13,784 nucleotides of DNA from an uncultured Collinsella sp. (GCA_902493545.1 CABUQI010000024.1:1-13784); one strand, 5' to 3'. Shown: positions 6,315-13,625, counted from the first letter of the stretch. A program made the numbers and translations. Notes: generated by a model from the sequence alone, not told the origin.

Positions 6315-8870
6315 CTAGAACGTCTGCTCGTAGTCGCTGTGCTTTTTGGCCGAACGCACCAGGAACTCCTGGTTGGTGTTGGTACCCTTAAGACCCTTGA
6401 TAAACGATGCGGCCGCGCGCTCGGTATTGTTCATGCCGGCGAGGATGCGACGCAGACCAAAGACAAACGGGCGCATCCGCTCGTCGACCAGCAGATCCTC
6501 GTTGCGCGTACCGGAGGCAACGGGGTCAATGGCCGGGAAGATACGACGGTCGGCAAGATCGCGGTCGAGCTTAAGCTCCATGTTGCCGGTGCCCTTGAAC
6601 TCCTCAAAGATGACCTCGTCCATCTTGGAACCAGTGTCGATGAGAGCAGAGGCCAGGATGGTGAGCGAACCACCGTTCTCGATATTACGGGCTGCGCCCA
6701 GGAAGCGCTTGGGCGGATACAGTGCCGCCGAATCGACGCCGCCCGAAAGGATGCGGCCTGAGGCGGGCGCCGCCAAGTTGTAGGCACGGGCAAGACGCGT
6801 GATGGAGTCGAGCACCACCACGACATCGCCGCCCAGCTCCACGATGCGCTTGGCGCGCTCGATAACGAGCTCTGCCACGCGAGTGTGGTTTTCGGCGGGC
6901 ATATCGAAGGTCGACGCCACAACCTCGCCCTTGATGGAACGCTGCATATCGGTGACCTCTTCGGGGCGCTCGTCGACGAGCAGGCAGATGAGGTGCACCT
7001 CGGGGTTGTTAATCGAGATAGACTGGCAGATCTTCTTGAGGATCGTGGTCTTGCCGGCCTTAGGCGGGGACACGATCAGGCCACGCTGACCCTTGCCGAT
7101 CGGCGACACGATGTCGATGGCGCGACCGGTAATGGAGTCCTTGCCGTGCTCCATGCGCAGCGGCTCGTTGGGATAGACCGGGGTAAGGTCGCCGAACTTG
7201 GGACGGTTGCGAATCTGCTCGGGGTCCAGACCGTTGACGGTCGTGATTTTGGCGAGGGCGGCGCGCTTGTCGCCGCCGCGCGAAGGACGAAGCGAGCCCT
7301 CGATGACGTCGCCCGTGCGCAGGCGCGCGGAGCGGATGAGGTAGGCGGGCACGAAGGCATCGTCGTTGGACTTCATGTAGCCATGGGCATGGATGATACC
7401 GGAGCTGTCCGGACGAATCTGCAGGATGCCCTTGATGTCGCGGAAGCCCTCGGCCTTCGCGGCGGTGACGTAGATTTCCTCGACGAGCTCGGCTTTCTTC
7501 TTGCCGGTCGTCTCGATCTCGAACTCCTTGGCCTTCTCGCGCAGCTCGGCGACCTTCATGGCCGCGAGCTCCTCGCGCGAAAGCGTGGGCTCGGTGGGGG
7601 CGGCATTACGCTCCTTGTTGCGCTGCTTGCGATCGCGCTGACGGTTGCGACGATCGTTATTACGGTCGTCCTTGCGCTCGTTGCGCTCGTCGTTGCGCTT
7701 GTGCTGGCGACGGTTGGGGCGAGCGCCGTCTTCGGCCTCGGCGGGCGCGGCGCCATCGGTTGCGGCGGCATCGGCGTTAGCCGCAGTATCATCGCTGGCC
7801 TCGGCCTTGGAATCGCCCTGCAGCTCGGCCTCGGCCTGCTGCTCGGACGCCTTGGCCTTAGCGGACTTCTTACGACCGCGCTTGGGCTTCTCAGACGCAG
7901 GCTGTTCGACGTCTTGGGGCTCGGCGGCATCAGTCGATGCATCGGCGGTCGTCTCGGCGGAATCCTCGGACACACCCTTCTTGGCAGCCTTGGCCTTGGA
8001 CGTGCGCTTAGCAGCAGTACGATGGCTGCGACCAGGACGGACGTCGGCGGGCTCGGCATCGGCGGGAGCGGCCTCGGAAGTCGTAGCATCCTGAACGGGT
8101 GCATCGGCAGCAGTTGCAGACTCGGCGGTCGCCGCAGCATCCCGAGCGGCTGCAGCTGCGGCTGCGGCCTTCTCTGCCTCGACGAAGGCCTTGGGCTTGC
8201 GACCGCGACGGTGCGGGCGCAAAGCCGGATCGACAACGGGAACTTCGCTGGCCTCGACAGGCGCAGCGGGCTCAACAGGCGATGTGCCCTCCCCTGCCGC
8301 GGAACGGACCGAAGCCTCAGTGAGCTCGGGGGTTACCTGATCGGCAACCTGCTCGGCCTTAGCAGCCGTGCGACGGCGTGTGCGCGGTACCGGCTTCTCG
8401 GTCGGCTGGTCGGCGGCAGGCGTCTCGGGCACAGACGGAGCTGCAAGCTCGGTCAGAGCCGCGGCCTCGCGCTCGGCAGCACGACGGCGGGCGCGCACCA
8501 CCTGAGCCTCGCTAATCTGCGCCAACGCACGTGCCTGCGCGACCTCATCGGAAATCGGCGCCGAGGAGTCAGCTGCAACGGTGCGCTTGGCGCGCGTCGT
8601 GCGCGTGGTACGGCGCTTGGGCTTGGTGACCTCCTCGCCGTCAGTGGCAGGCTTGACCGTGCGGCGCGTACGCTTGGGCTTTGCCGGAGCAGCCTCCTCA
8701 CCAGTTGCAGGCACGGCCTTCTCAGCCGCTGCAGGCGTAGGCGTCGAAGCAGCCTTAGGCGTCTCAGGAGCCGAGGCTTGCGCGGGCGCCGCGACCTGGT
8801 CCGACGCAACCGGTGCAGCGGGAGCGGTCTGCGTCGTCGTTATTTCGTTTTCTTGCTGTTGATCAGACAC
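6315..8870 (-). CDS. rho: Transcription termination factor Rho with long N-terminal extension
   Basis: The 851-residue protein has a standard Rho core of about 420 residues at its C terminus, close to the size of E. coli Rho (419 aa). The Rho N-terminal helix domain starts near residue 430 (LSREELAAMKVAELREKAKE). The cold-shock-like RNA-binding domain, the Walker A SPPKAGKT (Lys607), the Walker B VVVVLDSITRLARAYN and the SGGVDS/YPPKRFLGAARN segments follow. It is the hexameric RNA-dependent ATPase/translocase that ends transcription. Residues 1 to about 430 are Ala/Glu/Lys/Arg/Pro-rich, low complexity, with repeated basic patches such as KPKRTRR, RRGRKPK and KRGRKK. Such inserts are known in Actinobacteria and may bind RNA. 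The start is GTG, with only a weak ribosome site upstream. There is a leader of about 137 nt, which suits the autoregulation known for rho genes. Confidence 0.96.
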   Translation of the reverse strand: MSDQQQENEITTTQTAPAAPVASDQVAAPAQASAPETPKAASTPTPAAAEKAVPATGEEAAPAKPKRTRRTVKPATDGEEVTKPKRRTTRTTRAKRTVAADSSAPISDEVAQARALAQISEAQVVRARRRAAEREAAALTELAAPSVPETPAADQPTEKPVPRTRRRTAAKAEQVADQVTPELTEASVRSAAGEGTSPVEPAAPVEASEVPVVDPALRPHRRGRKPKAFVEAEKAAAAAAAARDAAATAESATAADAPVQDATTSEAAPADAEPADVRPGRSHRTAAKRTSKAKAAKKGVSEDSAETTADASTDAAEPQDVEQPASEKPKRGRKKSAKAKASEQQAEAELQGDSKAEASDDTAANADAAATDGAAPAEAEDGARPNRRQHKRNDERNERKDDRNNDRRNRQRDRKQRNKERNAAPTEPTLSREELAAMKVAELREKAKEFEIETTGKKKAELVEEIYVTAAKAEGFRDIKGILQIRPDSSGIIHAHGYMKSNDDAFVPAYLIRSARLRTGDVIEGSLRPSRGGDKRAALAKITTVNGLDPEQIRNRPKFGDLTPVYPNEPLRMEHGKDSITGRAIDIVSPIGKGQRGLIVSPPKAGKTTILKKICQSISINNPEVHLICLLVDERPEEVTDMQRSIKGEVVASTFDMPAENHTRVAELVIERAKRIVELGGDVVVVLDSITRLARAYNLAAPASGRILSGGVDSAALYPPKRFLGAARNIENGGSLTILASALIDTGSKMDEVIFEEFKGTGNMELKLDRDLADRRIFPAIDPVASGTRNEDLLVDERMRPFVFGLRRILAGMNNTERAAASFIKGLKGTNTNQEFLVRSAKKHSDYEQTF

Positions 8871-9014
8871 AGTGTTTGCTCAACTTTCTTTTCAAGCCCT
8901 GTGATCACATGCTCCCTGCATAAACCTTCAGGGCGGCTAAACAGTCTAGCTCCGTCAAATACCGACGGACATCATTGATCTGTATCGAGATATTTGCGTC
9001 ATATACGCAGCGTT
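8871..9014 (-). promoter_or_regulatory. Long rho 5' leader
   Basis: About 137 nt separate the predicted transcription start from the GTG. The leader contains a hairpin CCCTG/CAGGG (8929-8933 with 8914-8918), an 8-bp palindrome GTGATCAC (8901-8908) and no good Shine-Dalgarno near the start. Rho autoregulation through its own leader is established in other bacteria; here it is inferred. Confidence 0.4.
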
Positions 9015-9042
9015 AGTGTAACACAACCGCCGCCACCTGCAA
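9015..9042 (-). promoter_or_regulatory. Candidate rho promoter
   Basis: On the minus strand -35 TTGCAG (9037-9042) and -10 TACACT (9015-9020) have a 16-bp spacer. The broken repeat ORF ends only 2 bp upstream of the -35 box. Confidence 0.5.
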
Positions 9043-9108
9043 CTTAGTCATTGGGGACGTTCTTAAACGACTAGTCAAAAGGGGCACTCCTCCTCAAAAG
9101 CGCCTGAA

Positions 9109-9139
9109 ATGTCACGTCAGAGGAGTGAAACCGTGACAT
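9109..9139. repeat. Nested inverted repeats upstream of rho
   Basis: ATGTCACG (9109-9116) pairs with CGTGACAT (9132-9139). A second overlapping pair, CACTCCTC (9085-9092) with GAGGAGTG (9120-9127), uses bases in the loop of the first, so two mutually exclusive hairpins are possible. Confidence 0.6.
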
Positions 9140-9194
9140 CCGGAATGGCCGAGCCACGAATCGCGCCCATCTACTACGTTTACCCACGGGCCCC

Positions 9195-9271
9195 TGACCA
9201 TACCCTTGTTTTTTCAAAAACAACGAGTCTGCTACCTGCGCTTTTAATATCGTACATTTCGGCATGGTTCG
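9195..9271. repeat. Imperfect ~77-bp repeat, copy B
   Basis: It aligns with copy A at 9422-9497. Shared landmarks in order are ACCATACCC, TTTTCAA, AACAA, CTACCTGCG, TTTAAT and CATGGT. It lies within the degenerate ORF. Confidence 0.6.
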
Positions 9272-9421
9272 GGATATGCGTCCAAACGTAGGAGATGAGC
9301 CCAATTCGTGGCGGACGGTATCCCACCACCCCTCCACGAGACAAAAATGATCCGTTTCCCCCGTCCCCAAGGGACAATTTTCAAAACTATGCCGGATTAC
9401 GGGGCCAGAATGCTGCAAGCC

Positions 9422-9497
9422 AACCATACCCTGCATTTTCAAGAAACAATAAGCCATCTACCTGCGGGTTTAATTTTGCTATTGGCACCATGGTCGC
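9422..9497. repeat. Imperfect ~76-bp repeat, copy A
   Basis: Same landmarks as copy B, 227 bp away in the same orientation. The spacing and similarity suggest a tandemly duplicated or composite dispersed element inserted between argS and rho. Confidence 0.6.
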
Positions 9498-9581
9498 CAG
9501 TTGGCGATTCAGCCCCGTAAACCGGTATAGTTGCGATTTGGTAGCATTTCCCAGCAAACCAAATAGTCTCACCAAACGCAA

Positions 9582-9612
9582 AAAGCCCGACCTCCGTGGG
9601 AGATCGGGCTTT
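9582..9612 (-). terminator. Terminator of argS
   Basis: AAAGCCCGA (9582-9590) pairs with TCGGGCTTT (9604-9612). After one mismatch, CTCC/GGAG closes a 3-nt loop. On the minus strand it ends in a run of five T. Confidence 0.88.
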
Positions 9613-9657
9613 CAAGGCTTAGTTAAACCAAGTCTGTACGGTCAAATGACTCGCAGA

Positions 9658-11511
9658 TTACATCTGCTCGGGCGCGGAAACGCCAACAAGGGTGAGCACC
9701 AGGGCGAGCGTCACGCGGACGGCGTCGCAAGCGGCCAGACGGGCACGCGAAAGCTCGGGGTCGACGGGACGGCCCTCGCTCGGCAGAACCTGGCAGGCAG
9801 CGTAGAAGCTGTGGAAGTCGCCGGCGAGTTCCTCAGCAAAGTGCGTCAGACGGAACGGGGCGCGGTCGCGAGCGCAGCTGGCGATGAGGTCGGTGAGCTC
9901 GTTGAGCTTACGCGAAAGGGCGAGCTCGGTCGGGTCGGTCAGCAGCGAGTAATCGACGTTCTCACCGATGGCCTTGGCGGCGACAGCCTTCATGCCCATC
10001 TCGTCAGCCTGCTCGGGCGTAACGTCGGCGGCACGGCGCAGAATGGAGCACACGCGGGCGTGAGCGTACTGCACGTAGTACACCGGGTTGGAGTTGTCGC
10101 GCTTCTTAACGGCCTCAATATCGAAGTCGACCATCTGGTTGGAGCTCTTGGAGATGAGCGTGTAGCGAGCGGCATCGGAGCCGACCTCGTCGACGAGCTC
10201 CTGCAGGGTCACCATGGTGCCCTTGCGCTTGGACATACGGACGGGCTTGCCGTTGCGCAGCAGGTTGACGAGCTGGCCCAGCAGAACCTCAAACTTGCCG
10301 GGATAGCCAAGAGCGTCGCAGACGCAGCGGACGCGCTCGATGTAGCCGTGGTGGTCGGCACCCCAGATGTCGATGACGTGGTCGACGCGCTGGAACTTAT
10401 CCCAGTGATAGGCAACGTCGGAGGCGAAGTAGGTGTACTCGCCGTCGGACTTGATCAGGACGCGGTCCTTGTCATCGCCCAGGTCGGTGGAGCGGAACCA
10501 CAGGGCGCCGTCCTTGGTGTAGAGGTAGCCCATCTTGTCGAGCTTCTCAAAAGCGCGGTCGACGGCAGAGGTGCCGGCGGTCTCGCCCTCGGTGTCCTTC
10601 ACGTACAGCGAACGCTCGGAGTACCAACGATCGAAGTCGCAATTGACGGCGTGGCAGAGGTCGCGCATGTTGTCGACCATCTTCACATAGCCGCGCTCGC
10701 GGAAGCTCTCCATGCGCTCCTGAGGATCGGCCTCGACCCACTTATCGCCGTCGGTGCGCCAGAACTCGGCGGCCTCGTCGATAATGTAGTCGCCGCCATA
10801 GGAGTCCTTGCCCAGGGTCTCGGCAAAATTGTCCTGGTACGGATGGGTCTCGGGATGCTCGTCGTTCTCGTCGGCAACGAAGGCGTCGCGGTCTGCGATC
10901 AGCAGCTTGTGAGCCTCGTCGATATCCACGCCCTGCTTGGCGATGATGTCGGCAAGCTGCATATAGCGCGTGCTGATGGAGTTGCCGAAGGTGTTCATCT
11001 GAGAGCCGTGGTCGTTGATGTAGAACTCACGCTGGATGTCGTAACCGGCGTGGTCCATAACACGGCAGAGGGAGTCGCCCAGCGCGGCCCAGCGGCCATG
11101 GCCGATGTGCATGGGGCCGACGGGGTTGGCGGAAACGAACTCGACCTGGGTCTTCAGGCCGCCACCGACGTTGGACTTAGCGAAGTCCATACCCTTCTCG
11201 CGAGCCTCGCCAAAGATGGCATTCTTGACGGCAACGGAGAGGTAGAAGTTGATGAAGCCGGGGCCTGCGATCTCGACCTTCTCGATCGCGGGGTCCTCGG
11301 GCATATGGGCAACGATGGCCTCGGCGATCTTGCGCGGGGCGCAATGGGCCAGCTTGGCGGACTTCAGGGCCATGGTAGAGGTCCACTCGCCATGAGAAGT
11401 GTCAGCCGGTCGCTCGATAGCGCAATCGTCAAGTTCAAATGCAGAAAGGTCGCCGGCCTCCTGGGCCGCAGCAAGCGCAGCGCGTACCAGCTCTTCAATC
11501 TTCTCGGGCAT
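9658..11511 (-). CDS. argS: Arginyl-tRNA synthetase
   Basis: The 617-residue class I synthetase charges tRNA-Arg. An N-terminal Add-1 domain (about residues 1-110) for the tRNA D-loop is followed by the Rossmann core with the HIGH motif at 135-138 (in NPVGPMHIGHGRW) and the KMSKS-equivalent MSKRKG at 426-431. The C-terminal DALR anticodon-binding helical domain begins near YYVQYAHARV. The start is the ATG at 11509-11511, because a strong GGAGG lies 5 nt upstream. The frame stays open 43 codons further upstream, but that part has no ribosome site and looks non-coding. The gene is single, followed by a terminator and divergent from carD. Confidence 0.97.
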   Translation of the reverse strand: MPEKIEELVRAALAAAQEAGDLSAFELDDCAIERPADTSHGEWTSTMALKSAKLAHCAPRKIAEAIVAHMPEDPAIEKVEIAGPGFINFYLSVAVKNAIFGEAREKGMDFAKSNVGGGLKTQVEFVSANPVGPMHIGHGRWAALGDSLCRVMDHAGYDIQREFYINDHGSQMNTFGNSISTRYMQLADIIAKQGVDIDEAHKLLIADRDAFVADENDEHPETHPYQDNFAETLGKDSYGGDYIIDEAAEFWRTDGDKWVEADPQERMESFRERGYVKMVDNMRDLCHAVNCDFDRWYSERSLYVKDTEGETAGTSAVDRAFEKLDKMGYLYTKDGALWFRSTDLGDDKDRVLIKSDGEYTYFASDVAYHWDKFQRVDHVIDIWGADHHGYIERVRCVCDALGYPGKFEVLLGQLVNLLRNGKPVRMSKRKGTMVTLQELVDEVGSDAARYTLISKSSNQMVDFDIEAVKKRDNSNPVYYVQYAHARVCSILRRAADVTPEQADEMGMKAVAAKAIGENVDYSLLTDPTELALSRKLNELTDLIASCARDRAPFRLTHFAEELAGDFHSFYAACQVLPSEGRPVDPELSRARLAACDAVRVTLALVLTLVGVSAPEQM

Positions 11512-11683
11512 AGATCCTCCTTGTGTTAAAGCCCCCGAGCTCTTGGTCACTCGTAGGGCAAAAGCCAGAGTTTGTAGCACTCTATCACAAGCGACGGGCA
11601 CTGTCGCAGGGTAAAGCCAATCGATATTGCATATGCACAAAATTGACTACAGCTTGCATGGAGTCACTCAAAGATGCCAGTCT

Positions 11684-11702
11684 GCCTGCAGATTATGCAG
11701 GC
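11684..11702. promoter_or_regulatory. Candidate operator: inverted repeat in the argS-carD region
   Basis: GCCTGCA and TGCAGGC flank the 5-bp centre GATTA. A 19-bp dyad of this size, between divergent promoters and well away from both coding sequences, suits a dimeric regulator. The binding protein is unknown. Confidence 0.35.
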
Positions 11703-11813
11703 GTTGAAAATGCATAAAGGTGTGAATGAGCTGCGTCTGTTATCGAATACTCTTACCTATCAGAGTTGTGTGCTTTTCCTGCATAAAGTAAGGGTTTGCG
11801 CACGTCAGCGTGT

Positions 11814-11819
11814 TATTCT
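11814..11819 (+). promoter_or_regulatory. Candidate -10 box of the carD promoter
   Basis: TATTCT fits the TAnnnT pattern of actinobacterial -10 boxes and lies about 35 bp upstream of the carD ATG. The best -35 candidates (GGGTTT or TTGCGC upstream) are poor in sequence or spacing. Confidence 0.3.
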
Positions 11820-11853
11820 AGACATACGTAAATTCGTATAAGTTGGAGGTAGC

Positions 11854-12339
11854 ATGTTCTCAATCGGTCAACACGTCATTCATCCGGGTCAGGGAGTCTG
11901 CACCGTCGTCGGTTTTAGGGACGACACGCCGCAGCCCATGCTGTTGCTCGAGACCAAGCAGGGACATGCGCAGACGATTCTCATGTACCCCGTGGCGCAG
12001 GCCGACCGTCTGCATGCCGCCATCTCCCAGCAAGATGCCGAACACCTGCTGAGCCACTACGACGAGTTGGAGTGCGACACCTTTACCGAGCGCAACAGCT
12101 CGCTCGAGGAGACGCACTTTAAGCAGCAGCTCAAGCTGGGAGCGCCCGAGACGGTTCGCGTGGCAAAAACCATGATGCACCGTATTCGCCAGGCCGAGGA
12201 AGCAGATAAAAAGCCCAGCTCTTACTACATGCGCGTACTCAAGGAAGCCAAGCGCCGCTCCATCGAGGAGTTCGCCGTGGCCCTGGGCGTCACCGAGGAG
12301 GATGCCGAAGCCCGCCTAGCCCAAGCCGCCCTCAACTAA
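11854..12339 (+). CDS. CarD-family transcriptional regulator
   Basis: The 161-residue protein has the CarD/CdnL layout. The N-terminal RNA-polymerase-interaction domain (residues 1 to about 60) opens with FSIGQHVIHPGQGVCTVVG, the strand-rich Tudor-like fold shared with TRCF. A helical C-terminal half (about 75-160) ends in RRSIEEFAVALGVTEEDAEARLAQAA and would contact promoter DNA. CarD proteins bind the polymerase beta lobe and steady open complexes at rRNA and housekeeping promoters. Ribosome site GGAGG is 4 nt before the ATG. The gene is divergent from argS. Its stop codon is the first triplet of a REP-like repeat that probably serves as its terminator. Confidence 0.9.
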   Translation: MFSIGQHVIHPGQGVCTVVGFRDDTPQPMLLLETKQGHAQTILMYPVAQADRLHAAISQQDAEHLLSHYDELECDTFTERNSSLEETHFKQQLKLGAPETVRVAKTMMHRIRQAEEADKKPSSYYMRVLKEAKRRSIEEFAVALGVTEEDAEARLAQAALN

Positions 12340-12376
12340 CCTGCCAAAAAGAGACAGGTTTATTTTGGTAGGTTTT
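12337..12376 (+). repeat. Left REP-like terminal repeat of the RAYT element
   Basis: This 40-bp unit begins TAACCTGCCAAAAAG and matches the reverse complement of 13587-13625 with one substitution and one extra A. Internally CCTGCCAAAA (12340-12349) pairs with TTTTGGTAGG (12363-12372) with one G-T pair, and six T follow (12373-12378). It is therefore also an intrinsic terminator for carD. Its first three bases are the carD stop codon. Confidence 0.88.
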
Positions 12377-12409
12377 TTCTGGCCAAACGTCAACAAACAA
12401 TCAGTAAAT

Positions 12410-12450
12410 GCCGGGTGCTCCGTTTTGTTTGTGAGCGCCCGGCCATTTTT
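12410..12450 (+). terminator. Second terminator downstream of carD
   Basis: GCCGGGTGCTC (12410-12420) pairs with GAGCGCCCGGC (12433-12443) with one wobble over a 12-nt loop, followed by CATTTTT. It isolates the RAYT gene from carD transcription. Confidence 0.85.
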
Positions 12451-12694
12451 CTATCGCCGTAGAAATGCGTGAAGCCCATTTGCGATGACATCACACGAGG
12501 ACCATCCAGATCGACGCAACCAACACCCGCATCCACAACTAGCGTGCCCGTCTTGCTCAGTTACCATTAAAAAGCATCAATTTGAAAACGCAATAACATT
12601 TCGGCAGGTAGCAGCTATAGTCGGTGAACTGAATCTCGACAACCGATGCCTGCGAATGAGGTATCTTCAGCCCATCCAAGCTAAAGGAGGGGCC
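12451..12694 (+). other. RAYT leader region
   Basis: The RAYT frame is open back to an ATG at 12485 (70 extra codons), but this part carries no family similarity and lacks a ribosome site. It is A/T-richer and probably holds the promoter: a TATAGT -10 candidate lies at 12616-12621 with no clear -35 box. Confidence 0.35.
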
Positions 12695-13453
12695 ATGCCG
12701 AGAAAACCTCGCTCAAAGTCACCAACCGGTTATTTCCACGTCACGTTGCGTGGAAACGGAGGGCAATTGCTGTTTGACGATGCCGAGGACCGAATCGCCA
12801 TGCTTCAGATCCTCGATGCGATCCTCCCTAAACACAATATCGAGCTTATCGCTTGGTGCCTTATGGGAAACCACATTCATCTCCTCATCGACGATCCGGA
12901 CGACCGCAAGAGCGACGCGATGCACGCGATAGCCGTGTCGTTTGCGGGTAGATACAATGCGCGGACAGGGCATATCGGCCACGTGTTTCAGGAGCGGTTT
13001 TGGGATTCGCCCATTAAGTCGGAAGTATATTTACTCGAGGCAATTCGATACATTCATCTGAATCCACAAAAAGCAGGACTGGCGGCATATGACGAATATC
13101 CCTGGAGCAGCCATCGCGAGTATCTAATGAGTGCCAGGTCACGGCCGCATGTCACCGGCGGCATTGTCGGTGTTTTATTCCCAACACCTCGCTCATACCT
13201 TCAGCTCATGGAAAGCACGCCGTCGCTTCCCTATCGCCCCAGCGCAACAGCCAAGGTTCGCGAGGACGATTTATACGAATTTGGCACGGCAATCGTGCAG
13301 AGTATCGCAGGATGTGCTCCGACGGAACTCAAATCCGTCTCCAAGCCACTTCGCAATGAGGCGATTCTCGCGCTTCGAAAAGAAGGGTTAACGGTTAGGC
13401 AGGTTCAGCTGTTGACCGGACTGGGGACATGGATTATCAAGAACGCGTCCTAG
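12695..13453 (+). CDS. REP-associated tyrosine transposase (RAYT, Y1/HUH family)
   Basis: The 252-residue protein is a complete Y1 transposase of the IS200/IS605-related RAYT branch. The N-terminal strand GYFHVTLRGNGGQLLF is followed by the metal-binding HUH motif in MGNHIHLLI (His60, His62), GHVFQERF, and the catalytic tyrosine Tyr119 in AIRYIHLNPQKAG. WSSHREY and a C-terminal helix-turn-helix-like segment (LTVRQVQLLTGLGTWIIKNA) follow. Such enzymes nick single-stranded hairpin DNA through a 5'-phosphotyrosine and are linked to spread of REP palindromes. The start at 12695 is fixed by AAGGAGG 4 nt upstream. All key residues are intact, so the enzyme is probably active. It sits between two inverted REP-like repeats, its likely substrates. 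Confidence 0.93.
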   Translation: MPRKPRSKSPTGYFHVTLRGNGGQLLFDDAEDRIAMLQILDAILPKHNIELIAWCLMGNHIHLLIDDPDDRKSDAMHAIAVSFAGRYNARTGHIGHVFQERFWDSPIKSEVYLLEAIRYIHLNPQKAGLAAYDEYPWSSHREYLMSARSRPHVTGGIVGVLFPTPRSYLQLMESTPSLPYRPSATAKVREDDLYEFGTAIVQSIAGCAPTELKSVSKPLRNEAILALRKEGLTVRQVQLLTGLGTWIIKNAS

Positions 13454-13539
13454 CGTCGCGCTTGCCGAGTTACGAGTACGGCGAAGCGCAGCTGCCTGCC
13501 GCGAGGCGCCGCCATTCGCCAACGTCACCATGTCAAACA

Positions 13540-13580
13540 GAAAACGCTTCCGCTGAATAACGTCCAACGGAAGCGTTTTC
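13540..13580. terminator. Bidirectional terminator after RAYT
   Basis: GAAAACGCTTCCG (13540-13552) is perfectly complementary to 13568-13580 over a 15-nt loop. The A/T ends of the stem supply a T-run on either strand. Confidence 0.85.
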
Positions 13581-13586
13581 CCAGAT

Positions 13587-13625
13587 AAAACCTACCAAAA
13601 AAACCTGTCCCTTTTTGGCAGGTTA
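13587..13625 (-). repeat. Right REP-like terminal repeat of the RAYT element
   Basis: The reverse complement starts TAACCTGCCAAAAAGGG and is 39 bp, aligning with the left repeat at all but two positions. The hairpin arms are 13591-13600 and 13613-13622. Its outer TAA is the stop codon of the minus-strand gene to the right, for which the hairpin plus TTTT may act as terminator. Confidence 0.88.

Larger units (their letters stand above)
9044..9457 (-). pseudogene. Degenerate ORF inside an intergenic repeat block
   Basis: A minus-strand open frame of 128 codons runs from an ATG at 9457 to a TAG at 9071-9073. Directly after the TAG the frame continues as SFKNVPND to a TAA at 9044-9046, as if a CAG codon had become TAG. 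The predicted protein is rich in Arg, Phe, Ser and Trp, has no recognisable domain and has only a poor ribosome site (AGG very near the ATG). Part of it (TMPKCTILKAQVADSLFLKKQGYG) resembles the peptide from the neighbouring repeat copy (ending LLFLENAGYG). It is more likely a dispersed repeat than a functional protein. Confidence 0.25.
11512..11853. other. Divergent argS-carD regulatory region
   Basis: The 342-bp gap holds no credible gene but many symmetric sites: palindrome TGCATATGCA (11628-11637), inverted repeat GCCTGCA-N5-TGCAGGC (11684-11702), two direct copies of TGCATAAAG (11711-11719 and 11780-11788) and a small ATACG/CGTAT hairpin (11824-11839) just before the carD ribosome site. 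For argS a weak candidate -10 (TAGAGT on the minus strand, in ATAGAGTGC) is visible. A GCGAC/GTCGC hairpin overlaps that area. Confidence 0.5.
12337..13625 (+). mobile_element. RAYT element bounded by inverted REP-like repeats
   Basis: The unit of about 1.29 kb consists of left repeat, terminator (12410-12450), RAYT gene, bidirectional terminator (13540-13580) and right repeat in inverse orientation. This is the layout of RAYT genes flanked by REP sequences described in Pseudomonas and enterobacteria. No target-site duplication is evident beyond the TAA at each outer edge. Confidence 0.75.

Noticed and set aside
6885..8978. 697-codon plus-strand open frame opposite rho
   Set aside because: It is an antisense shadow of the GC-rich rho gene, with Leu/Gly/Arg-rich composition and no domain.
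9295..11529. 744-codon plus-strand open frame opposite argS
   Set aside because: It is antisense to a clear arginyl-tRNA synthetase, and its composition is typical of a reversed high-GC gene.
11512..11640. 43-codon N-terminal extension of ArgS
   Set aside because: A strong GGAGG lies 5 nt before the internal ATG at 11511. The extension has no ribosome site and does not resemble ArgS proteins.
12485..12694. 70-codon N-terminal extension of the RAYT transposase
   Set aside because: Family homology begins just after the ATG at 12695, which has an ideal ribosome site. The upstream open frame looks like chance.
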